The notes beneath the pieces were generated by a model that was given only the letters and a program-made list of their open reading frames with translations, was not told where the DNA came from and ran no database searches. From positions 1 to 32,355 of the forward strand of contig NZ_JAHDTH010000082.1 of NCBI RefSeq assembly GCF_018531445.1: a stretch of 32,355 nt of DNA, written 5' to 3'. Source of the stretch: Pseudonocardia lacus. Its GTDB lineage: Bacteria; Actinomycetota; Actinomycetes; Mycobacteriales; Pseudonocardiaceae. The first letter of the stretch is position 1. The number at the start of each line of letters is the position of its first letter. The position numbers were made by a program, and so were the translations under genes. Below, one piece after another: positions 1 to 7,352 of this stretch.

Positions 1-1019
1 CGCTTGTCGCGCTCGATCGCGGCCACCTCGCCCGCCGCGACCCACCGGGTGGCCGCCTCGACGGCGAACGCCGTGGCCGCCCACCCGCCACCGCGCACCG
101 CGGCGGCGATCCGGGCGACCAGCGCCGGCGGCGCCACCAGGTAGCCGAGGCTGAGGCCGGGGGCCACCCGCTTCGACAGGCTGTCCACGACGACCGTGCG
201 CCCCGGCGCCCACGCGGCCAGCGGCGCCGGCTCCGGGCGCAGGAACGCGTTGACGCGGTCCTCGACGGCGGGCAGGTCGAGCCGGTCGAGGACGGCGGCG
301 AGCTCGGCCCGGCGCCCTTCCGACATGGTCGTCCCGAGCGGGTTGTGCAGGGTGGGCTGCAGGTAGACCGCGCCGACCGGACCGCAGGCGGCGAGCGCGT
401 CGGGCCGCATGCCCTCGTCGTCGACGGCGACGGGCACGAGGTCGACGCCGAGGCGGCCGGCGATCCCGCGGACCACCGGGTAGGTCAGCGCCTCGACGGC
501 GAGCCTCCCGCCGGTCCCGACGAGCGCGCTGACCGCGGCGGCGACCGCCTGGCGGCCGTTGCCGGTGAACACGACGCCGTCGGGGTCGGGGCTCCACCCC
601 GGCACGGACAGCACCTCGACGGCGCCCGCCCGGGCGGCCGCGGTGCCGCCGACCCCGACCGCCCGCAGCCCGGCGTCCAGCCCCCCGTCTCGGAGCAATT
701 CCTGCATCGCTCCGACCAACCGCCCGGCCTGGCCGGGCAGGACGGGGAAGTTGAGTTCGAGATCGACCCCGGACGTCGAGGGCTCGGTGGGCACCGGCGC
801 CGCGTCTCCGCGGCCGGCCCGCACGAACGTCCCCCGACCCACCTCGCCGACCACGACTCCCCGCCGCACCAGCTCGCCGTAGACGCGGGACGCCGTCGAT
901 ACGGCGACGCCGTGCTCGCGCGCGAACCGGCGCTGAGTGGGCAGCCGGTCGCCGGGGCGCAGCCTCCCCGCCGCGACGTCGGCGGCCACCGCGTCGGCCA
1001 GGCCGCGGAAGTCCTCCAT
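1..1019 (-). CDS. MocR/PdxR-type GntR regulator with aminotransferase-like domain (3' end outside window)
   Basis: Read on the minus strand, the protein starts MEDFRGLADAVAADVAAG. A GntR winged helix follows in about residues 1-70 (GDRLPTQRRFAREHGVAVST, then VYGELVRRGVVVGEVGRGTFV). The rest is a fold-type I PLP aminotransferase-like domain. TGNGRQAV, YLQPTLHNPLGTTMS and DSLSKRVAPGLSLGYL are visible, and the Lys of DSLSKR is the expected PLP lysine. MocR proteins sense PLP or an amino-acid-like ligand and usually act on a divergent neighbour; here that is the alpha/beta hydrolase. Position 1019 is chosen because GGAG lies 5 nt upstream. The adjacent ATG at 1022 and an in-frame GTG at 1034 are alternatives. 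The gene is open to base 1, so the C-terminus is missing. The family call is firm; the ligand is unknown. Confidence 0.9.
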   Translation of the reverse strand, partial: MEDFRGLADAVAADVAAGRLRPGDRLPTQRRFAREHGVAVSTASRVYGELVRRGVVVGEVGRGTFVRAGRGDAAPVPTEPSTSGVDLELNFPVLPGQAGRLVGAMQELLRDGGLDAGLRAVGVGGTAAARAGAVEVLSVPGWSPDPDGVVFTGNGRQAVAAAVSALVGTGGRLAVEALTYPVVRGIAGRLGVDLVPVAVDDEGMRPDALAACGPVGAVYLQPTLHNPLGTTMSEGRRAELAAVLDRLDLPAVEDRVNAFLRPEPAPLAAWAPGRTVVVDSLSKRVAPGLSLGYLVAPPALVARIAAAVRGGGWAATAFAVEAATRWVAAGEVAAIERDK

Positions 1020-1025
1020 CATTGC

Positions 1026-1066
1026 TCCGAGCACATTGTCACCATTGAATTTGCAGAATGCTCGGA
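1026..1066. promoter_or_regulatory. Inverted repeat between MocR gene and hydrolase gene (candidate operator)
   Basis: TCCGAGCA (1026-1033) and TGCTCGGA (1059-1066) are perfect inverted arms 25 nt apart in the divergent intergenic region. On the plus strand TTGAAT (1045-1050) and CAGGAT (1068-1073) are 17 nt apart and could be the hydrolase promoter, which would place one arm in its spacer. The dyad and spacing are seen; binding by the MocR protein is inference. Confidence 0.4.
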
Positions 1067-1100
1067 TCAGGATCGGGGTGTCAACCCCGGAAGGACGCCC

Positions 1101-1880
1101 GTGCGCACTCTCGCCCTGACCACCGCCACCCTCGCCTACGACGACCTCGGCCCGGCCTCCGCGGAGCCGCCGTTGCTGTTCGTGCACGGCCACCCGTTCG
1201 ACCGCTCGATGTGGCGCGGCCAGCTCACCCGGTTCGCGTCCCGCCGGTCCATCGCCCCCGACCTGCGCGGCTACGGCGCCAGCACGGGCGCCGTCGAAGG
1301 CTGGTCCGACCTCGCCGACGACCTGGTCGACCTGCTCGACGCGGTGCGGGTGCCGCGGGCGGTGGTCGTCGGGCTGTCGATGGGCGGCCAGATCGCCCTC
1401 GACCTCGCCGTCCGCCATCCCGACCGGGTGGCGGGACTGCTGCTCGCCGACACGACGGCCGCCGCCGAACCCGACGTCGCCGGCCGCCGCGCCGCCGCCG
1501 ACCGGCTGCTGCGCGAGGGCATGGACCCGTACGCCGTGGAGAACCTCTACCGGATGGTCCGGCCGGGCTCGCCGGAGGGCGTCGCCGAGCACGTCCTGGC
1601 GATGATGCGCGAGACCGACCCGGTCGGCGCCGCGGCGGCCCAGCGCGCCCGCGCCGACCGCCCCGAGCTCCGGCCCGCCCTCGGCGCCCTGGACGTGCCG
1701 ACGGTCGTCGTGGTCGGCGCCGACGACGCGTTCACCCCGGTCGCCGACGCCCGCGCCATCGCCGACGCCATCCCCGGGGCCGAGCTCGTCGTGATCCCCG
1801 GCGCCGCTCACATGCCGAACCTCGAACAGCCCGACGCCTTCGACGCCGCCCTGACCCACCTGCTGACCCGCATCCCCTGA
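1101..1880 (+). CDS. Alpha/beta-fold hydrolase
   Basis: A 259-residue single-domain alpha/beta hydrolase, the usual length for the family. The oxyanion-side motif is FVHGHPFDRSMW, the nucleophile elbow is GLSMGG (Ser), the acid is in VVGADDAFTP, and the His is in PGAAHMPNLEQP. The catalytic triad is therefore intact. GTG at 1101 is chosen because GGAAGGA lies 5 nt upstream (1089-1095); the open frame continues upstream but over the divergent MocR gene. There is no signal peptide, so it is cytoplasmic. It is transcribed away from the MocR regulator, which probably controls it. Nothing in the sequence fixes the substrate: an ester, lactone or C-C hydrolase role is possible. Confidence 0.88.
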   Translation: MRTLALTTATLAYDDLGPASAEPPLLFVHGHPFDRSMWRGQLTRFASRRSIAPDLRGYGASTGAVEGWSDLADDLVDLLDAVRVPRAVVVGLSMGGQIALDLAVRHPDRVAGLLLADTTAAAEPDVAGRRAAADRLLREGMDPYAVENLYRMVRPGSPEGVAEHVLAMMRETDPVGAAAAQRARADRPELRPALGALDVPTVVVVGADDAFTPVADARAIADAIPGAELVVIPGAAHMPNLEQPDAFDAALTHLLTRIP

Positions 1881-1882
1881 CC

Positions 1883-1906
1883 CCCCTCCCGGGATGCCAG
1901 GAGGGG
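1883..1906. terminator. Bidirectional terminator hairpin between convergent genes
   Basis: CCCCTCC (1883-1889) pairs with GGAGGGG (1900-1906) around a 10-nt loop. It fills the 34-bp gap between the hydrolase stop (1880) and the monooxygenase stop (1915), so it can serve both convergent transcripts. There is no clear T-run. Confidence 0.5.
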
Positions 1907-1914
1907 CGGGACGG

Positions 1915-3687
1915 CTAGCGGGCGAGGATCTGGGTGAGGACGCGGGAGAGGTCGGCGGCCGGGTCGTCGGAGGCGCCGGCGGAGCGCCAGGCGACGTGCG
2001 CGTCGGGCCGGACCAGCACGCAGCCGGCCTCGTCGACCTCCCGCGCCCGCGACCAGTCCTCGTAGAGGTCGATGTGCTCGCGGCCGGGGCCGATCACGTG
2101 CGCGACCAGTTCGACGCCCAACTGCTCGGCGACCTTGCCGGCCGCCTCCGCCCACGCCTCCCCGGCGATGCCGGTGAGCAGGCTGAACCGGCCGCCGCCG
2201 ACCAGGTCGTGGGTGGAGACCTTGCGCCCGTCGCCGGTGCCCAGCCAGGCGTGCGGCAGCCGGGCTCCCGGCCAGGTGGTGGGGTGGTAGTACAGCTCGG
2301 GGTCGCGGTCGAACGGGGGCTCGGGGGTGCCGTCGGGGACGACGGCGTTGGACGCGTAGCGCTGCCCCAGCTCGACGCCGTGCGCGTTGAACTCGTAGTC
2401 CTTGAGCTCCAGCGCCTTGCGCAGCGCCTCGCGCTGCGCGGCGGCCTGCGGGGTGTTGTCGGCGCGGGCGGCGATGTGCTGGTTCATGAGCTCGGGGTCG
2501 CCGCCGTCGACGCCGAGCGCGGCGAAGATCGGTCCGAACTCCTCGATGCTCTTGTTGGCCCGCAGCACGATCTGCTTGCCGATCGGGGAGCGCTCGGCGT
2601 CGTAGGAGTCCAGCAGTGCCTCGCCCGCGGTGCCGCGCAGCACGTAGGCGAGCTTCCAGGCCAGGTTGTAGGCGTCCTGGATGGAGGTGTTGGAGCCCAG
2701 CCCGTTCGACGGGGGGTGGCGGTGGCAGGCGTCGCCCATGCAGAACACCCGCCCGGCCCGGTAGCGGGTGGCGTACATCTTGTTGTTGCCCCACAGCGAG
2801 GTCGAGCGGATGGTCACCGCCAGCTCCGGGTCGCCGACGAGCTCGCGGACGATGCCGATGGCCATCTCCTCGTCGACGTCGGGCGGCGGCTGGGTGATGT
2901 CGTAGCCCCAGACGATCAGCCACTCGTTCCACGGCCGGACCATCCGGACCAGGCCCAGCCCGATGCCGCCGACGTCGCTGCCGGGCTGCAGCACCCAGTA
3001 CAGGACGCTCGGCCGGTGCGCGACCAGGTGCGACAGGTCGGCGTGGAAGACGATGTTCATCGAGCCGGCGATGTCCATCCGGCCCTCGAACGGCAGGCCC
3101 ACGTCGGCGGCGACCTGGCTGCGCCCGCCGTCGGCGCCGATCACGTACTTGGTCCGGATGGTGTACTCGCGGTCGGTGACCCGGTCGCGGACGCGCACGT
3201 CGACGCCGTCGTCGTCCTGGGTGAGGCCGATGTACTCGGTGTCGAAGCGGACCCGGCTGCCGCGGCCGGCCGCGGCCCCGACGATGATCGGTTCGAGGAA
3301 CGTCTGCGGGATGTCGCAGTGCGACGACGGGCTGGCCAGGGTGTAGTCGGCGCGGCGGGCCGGGTGCGTGCCCCAGGTGCGGACGCGGCCGATCTCGTCG
3401 CCGGTGAGGCTGGTGCAGAACACGGTGTCGCCCATGAGCTCGTTGGGCGTGCCCTGGGCGATGACCTCGTCCTCGATGCCGAGGTCGCGGAAGATCTCCA
3501 TGGTGCGCTGGTTGGTGATGTGCGCGCGCGGGGTGTTCGCCGTCCACCGGTACTTGGTGATCACCATGTGCTCGACGCCGAGCGACGCCAGCGCGAGCGC
3601 CGCGCCGCCGCCGGCCGGCCCGCTGCCGATCACCAGCACGTCGGTCTGCAGGTCCGCCGTTGCTCCGGTGGTGCCTGATGCGGTCAC
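1915..3687 (-). CDS. FAD-dependent aromatic-ring monooxygenase (PheA/TfdB-type)
   Basis: A 590-residue class A flavoprotein hydroxylase. The FAD Rossmann motif VIGSGPAGGG is near residue 20, the mid-protein motif is YVIGADGGRS, and the ribityl-binding motif is VFCMGDACHRHPPSNGLGSN. A C-terminal region of about 180 residues has the length of the thioredoxin-like domain of phenol hydroxylases. Family members hydroxylate phenols, chlorophenols or hydroxyphenylpropionate with NAD(P)H and O2; the substrate cannot be read here. GTG at 3687 is chosen because GGAGG sits 8 nt upstream. A longer frame starts at 3726 but would place that ribosome site inside the gene. It converges on the hydrolase, and no ring-cleavage dioxygenase lies nearby, so it stands alone. 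Confidence 0.9.
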   Translation of the reverse strand: MTASGTTGATADLQTDVLVIGSGPAGGGAALALASLGVEHMVITKYRWTANTPRAHITNQRTMEIFRDLGIEDEVIAQGTPNELMGDTVFCTSLTGDEIGRVRTWGTHPARRADYTLASPSSHCDIPQTFLEPIIVGAAAGRGSRVRFDTEYIGLTQDDDGVDVRVRDRVTDREYTIRTKYVIGADGGRSQVAADVGLPFEGRMDIAGSMNIVFHADLSHLVAHRPSVLYWVLQPGSDVGGIGLGLVRMVRPWNEWLIVWGYDITQPPPDVDEEMAIGIVRELVGDPELAVTIRSTSLWGNNKMYATRYRAGRVFCMGDACHRHPPSNGLGSNTSIQDAYNLAWKLAYVLRGTAGEALLDSYDAERSPIGKQIVLRANKSIEEFGPIFAALGVDGGDPELMNQHIAARADNTPQAAAQREALRKALELKDYEFNAHGVELGQRYASNAVVPDGTPEPPFDRDPELYYHPTTWPGARLPHAWLGTGDGRKVSTHDLVGGGRFSLLTGIAGEAWAEAAGKVAEQLGVELVAHVIGPGREHIDLYEDWSRAREVDEAGCVLVRPDAHVAWRSAGASDDPAADLSRVLTQILAR

Positions 3688-3830
3688 TGGAGGTGCCTCC
3701 AACGGGTTCTGTCGCCATTTCGCCACTACGACCTGCGGAGGCTAGTGCGTGATCGCCCTCCGGGGGCCGGGTGATCGGCGTTACCGCCTTTTGCCGCACC
3801 TCCGTAGGGCCGGACGCGCGAGAACCCGGG

Positions 3831-3863
3831 CCACGCGCGCCGCCCCCCGGTCGGCGCGCGTGG
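3831..3863. terminator. Second strong hairpin downstream of the ABC operon
   Basis: CCACGCGCGCCG (3831-3842) and CGGCGCGCGTGG (3852-3863) are perfect 12-bp arms around a 9-nt loop. It lies just beyond the hairpin at 3875-3905, so the ABC operon appears to have tandem stops. It is also about 145 bp upstream of the monooxygenase start, so a role there is possible. Confidence 0.5.
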
Positions 3864-3874
3864 TCCGGGTCGAT

Positions 3875-3905
3875 CGGTCGTGCGGGTCCCCGGCCCGCAC
3901 GACCG
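3875..3905 (-). terminator. Terminator of the GntR-ABC operon
   Basis: CGGTCGTGCGGG (3875-3886) and CCCGCACGACCG (3894-3905) form a perfect 12-bp stem with a 7-nt loop. It begins 3 nt past the stop codon of the last operon gene (3909-3911). No U-tract is seen, as is common for actinobacterial hairpins. Confidence 0.65.
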
Positions 3906-3908
3906 GGA

Positions 3909-4607
3909 TCAGGGCGTGGCGCGGCGCAGGACCAGCCAGCCGGCCGCGGCGAGCGGTACGGCCAGCGCCAGCGGGTAGCCGGTGCTCAGCGCGAGCGGCG
4001 GCTGGGCGGCGAGCCACGCGCCCACCGCCGACCACCCGTCGGCCAGGGTGACCAGCACCGCCGCCCCGCCGAGCACGGCGAGCACGGCCACGACCAGTGC
4101 GTAGACGCCGACGGTGGCCCACCTGGTGTAGAGGGCGCCGACGAGCGCGCCGACCATCGCCAGCACCACGATCGGGGCGCCGTAGACGAGCCAGTGCAGC
4201 AGCGGGTTCGCGGTCGAGCCCAGCTCGTCGAGCCGGAAGAGCGCCAGCCCCAGGCCCCATCCGTCGGTGGCCCACTCGACCAGCCGCAGCACCCCCAGCA
4301 GCGCGCCGTACCCGGCGGCGTCCAGCACCGCCAGCACGATCACGGCCACCGCGAACGCCCGCCGGGTGACGCCCATGCCCAGCACGAAGCGGAAGGTCTG
4401 GGTGGTGATCTGGATGTAGCCCAGGCCGACGGTGAGGTAGAGCGTCAGCATCACCGACGTGAAGGGGCTCTCGTCGCTGCTCATCCGGTTCACCACGAGC
4501 ACCGCCATGTTGAGCAGCACGACCGCGCCGAAGCAGGCGAGCGGCAACACCATCCCGAAGCGGACGTTGTGCAGTTGGAGGCGCACGACGCCGAGCACCT
4601 GATCCAC
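3909..4607 (-). CDS. ABC transporter membrane protein, second paralogue
   Basis: A 232-residue integral membrane protein with about six hydrophobic segments, including FGMVLPLACFGAVVLLNMAV, a segment after VTRRAFAV and a C-terminal one ending in LRRATP. It is clearly paralogous to the upstream gene (4621-5319): both are 232 residues and share GYxQ..TQ.F.F.LG..VTRRAF, GWGLG, NPLL.WL.Y, PLAL..GYPL and a terminal RRA.P. The GTG start at 4607 is supported by a GGGAGGGGGG ribosome site directly upstream. It is the last gene of the GntR-ATPase-permease-permease operon and probably forms a heterodimer with its paralogue. The transported substrate is unknown. Confidence 0.8.
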   Translation of the reverse strand: MDQVLGVVRLQLHNVRFGMVLPLACFGAVVLLNMAVLVVNRMSSDESPFTSVMLTLYLTVGLGYIQITTQTFRFVLGMGVTRRAFAVAVIVLAVLDAAGYGALLGVLRLVEWATDGWGLGLALFRLDELGSTANPLLHWLVYGAPIVVLAMVGALVGALYTRWATVGVYALVVAVLAVLGGAAVLVTLADGWSAVGAWLAAQPPLALSTGYPLALAVPLAAAGWLVLRRATP

Positions 4608-4620
4608 GGTTCCCCCCTCC

Positions 4621-5319
4621 CTACGGGATCGCCCGGCGGATGGCCAGCCAGCCCGCGCCACCCAGCAGCAGCGCCAGGACCAGCGGGTAGCCGGCGAACA
4701 GCGCCAGCGGGGTCTGCTCGGCGAACCAGCCGCCGAACGCCGGCCACCAGTCCTGCAGGGTGATCAGCACGACCGCGCCGGCCAGCCCGACGCCGAGCGC
4801 GATGGTCAGCGCGTACACCCCGGCCTGGCCCCAGCGCTTGAACACCACGCCGACGAAGACGGCCATCGCGGAGAGCGCGGCGAACGGCACGGCGTAGATC
4901 AGCCACTGCAGCAGCGGGTTGTCCACGACCAGGAAGGCGATCGCGAAGAACTTGATCCCGAGCCCCCAGCCGCCGCTCGCCTGCTCGACCACCTTGAGCC
5001 CCAGCAGCAGCGCGCCCGCGGCCGCGGCCTCGATGGCCACGAGCAGCGCCGTGCCGGCGTAGAAGGCGCGCCGGGTGACGCTCAGCCCTAGGGCGAAGGG
5101 GAAGGACTGCGTCATGGCCTGCAGGTAGCCCACGGCCACCGTGATGTAGATCGACAGCACCCCGCCGGTGGTGCGCCCGTCGGGCGGGATGATGTCGCCC
5201 ATCGAGCCGAACAGGGCCAGGTTGAGCACCAGCACCAGGGCCAGGATGGCGACCGGCATGATCCCTATGAACCGCCAGCTGACCAGGTGGATGCGGACGA
5301 CGGCGAGCGACTGCTTCAT
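4621..5319 (-). CDS. ABC transporter membrane protein, first paralogue
   Basis: A 232-residue membrane protein starting MKQSLAVVRIHLVSWRF, with an N-terminal cytoplasmic stub and about six membrane segments. Its ATG shares one base with the stop of the ATPase gene (TGATG), so translation is coupled. The next paralogue starts 13 nt after its stop. It matches the second paralogue along its full length, a clear tandem duplication. In YtrA-type operons such proteins act with the adjacent ATPase as exporters or in envelope-stress responses. That role is carried over from family context, not shown here. Confidence 0.82.
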   Translation of the reverse strand: MKQSLAVVRIHLVSWRFIGIMPVAILALVLVLNLALFGSMGDIIPPDGRTTGGVLSIYITVAVGYLQAMTQSFPFALGLSVTRRAFYAGTALLVAIEAAAAGALLLGLKVVEQASGGWGLGIKFFAIAFLVVDNPLLQWLIYAVPFAALSAMAVFVGVVFKRWGQAGVYALTIALGVGLAGAVVLITLQDWWPAFGGWFAEQTPLALFAGYPLVLALLLGGAGWLAIRRAIP

Positions 5320-6251
5320 CACCGGCCCCCGTTCCCGTTGCCGGCCCCGACCGGTCCCCCGGTCGCCGCCCGCCGCCGGCCGCCCTCGTCGCCGCGGCCC
5401 TGCGCGGTGCGCACGACCAGCTGCTGCAACGAGACCGGCTCGAACGACAGCCCGCCCAGTTCCGGGCGCTCGGTCACGCCGCGGACGGTGGCCCGGGTCA
5501 TCCCGCCGACGTCCTCGCGGTGCAGCACCTCGTGGCCGGAGACGAACGAGGTGACCACGCCCGACGGCCCGGACACCGTCACCGCGTCGCCGCGCAGCGT
5601 CTCGGCGTCGCCGTCGAGCAGGACGCGGCCGCGGTCGAGCAGCACGACGTGCTCGATGAGGTCGCTGACCTCGTCGATCAGGTGGGTGGACAGCACGACG
5701 GTGCGCGGGCGCTCGGCGTAGTCGGCGAGCAGCCGGTCGTAGAACAGCTGGCGGGCCACGGCGTCCAGGCCCAGGTAGGGCTCGTCGAAGATGGTCAGCG
5801 GGGCCTGCGCGGCGAGCCCGATCACGACGCCGACCGCGGAGAGCTGGCCGCGCGACAGCTTCTTGATCCGCCGGTCGAGCGGCAGGTCGAAGTCGTCGAC
5901 CAGGTGGCTGGCGAAGGTCTCGTCCCACCCCGGGTAGAGCAGCGCGGCCGCCTTGAACGCGTGCCGGACCGCGAACCAGTCGGGGTAGCGCTGGCTCTCC
6001 TTGACGAAGCAGACCCGGCGCAGCACGCCGGCGTTCTCGTAGGGGTGCTCCCCGAACACCCGCACGTCGCCGGCCGTCTCGAACGCCTGGCCGGTCAGGA
6101 TGTGCATCAGCGTGGTCTTGCCGGCGCCGTTGCGGCCCAGCAGCCCGTGGATCGTGTTCTCGGCGAGCTCGATGCTCACCCCGTCCAGCGCGGCCACCTC
6201 GCGGTAGCGCTTGGACACCCCGGTCAGCGAGACCGGGTTCGCGGCGCTCAT
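5319..6251 (-). CDS. ABC transporter ATP-binding protein (Ytr-like)
   Basis: A 310-residue ATPase. Walker A is GRNGAGKT, followed by the Q-loop region VKESQRYPDW, a signature with Arg in place of Gly (LSRGQ), Walker B LTIFDEPYLGLD and the H-loop STHLIDE. About 90 residues follow the nucleotide-binding domain and end in a low-complexity Gly/Arg tail. The ATG at 6251 overlaps the GntR stop by 4 nt (ATGA), and GGGGGGAGG lies just upstream inside the GntR gene. It powers the two membrane proteins encoded next in the operon. The order GntR-ATPase-permeases resembles Bacillus ytrABCD, so it is probably induced when the GntR repressor is released. Confidence 0.92.
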   Translation of the reverse strand: MSAANPVSLTGVSKRYREVAALDGVSIELAENTIHGLLGRNGAGKTTLMHILTGQAFETAGDVRVFGEHPYENAGVLRRVCFVKESQRYPDWFAVRHAFKAAALLYPGWDETFASHLVDDFDLPLDRRIKKLSRGQLSAVGVVIGLAAQAPLTIFDEPYLGLDAVARQLFYDRLLADYAERPRTVVLSTHLIDEVSDLIEHVVLLDRGRVLLDGDAETLRGDAVTVSGPSGVVTSFVSGHEVLHREDVGGMTRATVRGVTERPELGGLSFEPVSLQQLVVRTAQGRGDEGGRRRAATGGPVGAGNGNGGR

Positions 6252-6610
6252 GACGCCTCCCCCCACACGTCGATCAGCTTCTTGACCTGCTCGGCGTCCA
6301 TGCCGAGCTTCTGCGCCTCCGCCATCAGCGGGGCCAGGAACTGGCGGGCGAAGTCCTCGCGCCGGCGTTCCAGCAGCTGCGCTCGGGCGCCTTCGGCGAC
6401 GAACATGCCGATCCCCCGTTTCTTGTAGAGCACGCCGTCGGCGACGAGCTGGTTGATGCCCTTGGCCGCGGTGGCCGGGTTGATGCGGTGGAAGGCGGCC
6501 AGCTCGTTGGTCGACGGCGCCTGCGCCTCCTCGGCGAGCGTCCCGTCGACGATGGCGTTCTCGATCTGCTCGGCGATCTGCCGGAAGAGCGGCTGCCCGT
6601 CGTCCCTCAT
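6248..6610 (-). CDS. GntR-family regulator, YtrA subfamily
   Basis: A 120-residue protein. The winged helix starts QPLFRQIAEQIENAIVDGTL, continues with PSTNELAAFHRINPATAAKG and ends GVLYKKRGIGMFV. A short helical tail of about 40 residues replaces a ligand domain, which is the hallmark of the YtrA subfamily. ATG 6610 is chosen because family members begin just before P-L-[FY]-x-Q-I. A GTG at 6619 is the alternative. It heads the ABC operon and overlaps the ATPase start. A GT..AC dyad lies over its own promoter (6643-6660), so autorepression is likely. Its start also overlaps the stop of a 14-codon frame by 4 nt (see 6607-6651). Confidence 0.92.
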   Translation of the reverse strand: MRDDGQPLFRQIAEQIENAIVDGTLAEEAQAPSTNELAAFHRINPATAAKGINQLVADGVLYKKRGIGMFVAEGARAQLLERRREDFARQFLAPLMAEAQKLGMDAEQVKKLIDVWGEAS

Positions 6611-6651
6611 CCCGACCACCCGTCCCCGGGGTCAGTCGGTTCGTTACTCAT
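6607..6651 (-). CDS. Possible 14-codon leader ORF coupled to the GntR gene
   Basis: On the minus strand an ATG at 6651 opens a 14-codon frame, MSNEPTDPGDGWSG, whose TGA overlaps the GntR ATG in an ATGA. The predicted transcription start of the promoter at 6659-6687 is about this ATG, so the frame could be translated as a leaderless start and feed ribosomes to the GntR gene, which has only a weak ribosome site. It may be chance; only the overlap and position support it. Confidence 0.3.
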   Translation of the reverse strand: MSNEPTDPGDGWSG

Positions 6652-6660
6652 GTAGGTAAC
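6643..6660. promoter_or_regulatory. GntR-type operator dyad
   Basis: GTTAC (6643-6647) and GTAAC (6656-6660) are perfect inverted arms separated by 8 nt. The outer GT...AC with inner TA is typical of GntR-family sites. It covers the expected transcription start of the GntR-ABC operon, so binding would block it. Confidence 0.6.
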
Positions 6661-6687
6661 CATGCAACCCAGGAGGTCGCGTGTCAA
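6659..6687 (-). promoter_or_regulatory. Promoter of the GntR-ABC operon
   Basis: On the minus strand a perfect TTGACA (6682-6687) is followed after 17 nt by CATGGT (6659-6664). The predicted start, about 6651, falls within the GT..AC dyad. Confidence 0.5.
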
Positions 6688-6704
6688 GAACGAGTGCCGA
6701 GCGG

Positions 6705-7352
6705 TCAGCGGCGGATGTCGACCCACCAGCTCAGCAGGGCCGCCCCGCCCACGGCGGACAGCCCCACCAGCGCGGGCCCCACCGGGACGCCACCGCCCGA
6801 GCTGAGCGCGTGCACCGCCGTGCCGACCGGCGGCAGCCAGGGCTGCACCGCCGTCACCACCACGGCCGTCGCGCCCAGGCAGAACGACCAGCCGACCCGG
6901 GCGACCAGCGGGCGCGCGCACAGCAGCCCCACGGCGGTGCCGGCGCTCGCGCACGCCAGGTGCGCGACCGCCCCCAGCACGAGCGTCGCGGGCGGGTACT
7001 CGTAGCGCCCGGTGACCAGCGGGAACAGCACCGCCACCGCGACCAGCAGCAGGTCGGCGACGAGCGCCACCAGCGCCGTCGCCGCCGCGACGGCACCCCG
7101 CCCGCCCGCGGCGCTCACCGTGATCGTGCGCTGCACCGGGTCCTCGACGTTCGCCACGACCAGCGCGACCCAGGCCGCGGTCGGGTAGATCGCCAGCGCG
7201 GAGGCCGCCCACGGGGTGGGCGGCGGCCCCGGGTCGCCGCCGAACAGCACCCCGAGGACCGCCAGGAACGCCACCACGGGCAGCAGCACGCGCAGCTCCC
7301 CGACCAGCAGCGCGAGCAGGTAGCGGGCCGCGGCCGACGTCCGACCGATCAC
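6705..7352 (-). CDS. ABC-2-like membrane protein, partner of the 7349-8200 ATPase
   Basis: A 215-residue hydrophobic protein with about six membrane segments, for example YLLALLVGELRVLLPVVAFL near the start, AVAVLFPLV mid-protein, and a last one ending LLSWWVDIRR. A periplasm- or cytoplasm-facing loop contains NVEDPVQRTITVS. It starts with a GTG that overlaps the ATPase stop by 4 nt (GTGA), so the two are translationally coupled and form one minimal exporter-type ABC unit. It shows no obvious similarity to the 232-residue paralogues of the neighbouring operon. The substrate is unknown. Its stop lies 18 nt from the upstream edge of the GntR promoter. Confidence 0.75.
   Translation of the reverse strand: MIGRTSAAARYLLALLVGELRVLLPVVAFLAVLGVLFGGDPGPPPTPWAASALAIYPTAAWVALVVANVEDPVQRTITVSAAGGRGAVAAATALVALVADLLLVAVAVLFPLVTGRYEYPPATLVLGAVAHLACASAGTAVGLLCARPLVARVGWSFCLGATAVVVTAVQPWLPPVGTAVHALSSGGGVPVGPALVGLSAVGGAALLSWWVDIRR

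Noticed and set aside
1808..3799. Long open frames overlapping the monooxygenase in other frames and on the other strand, and many similar frames elsewhere
   Set aside because: High-GC DNA leaves shadow frames open. These translate to Arg/Pro/Gly-rich sequence without motifs, while the chosen frames carry full family signatures.
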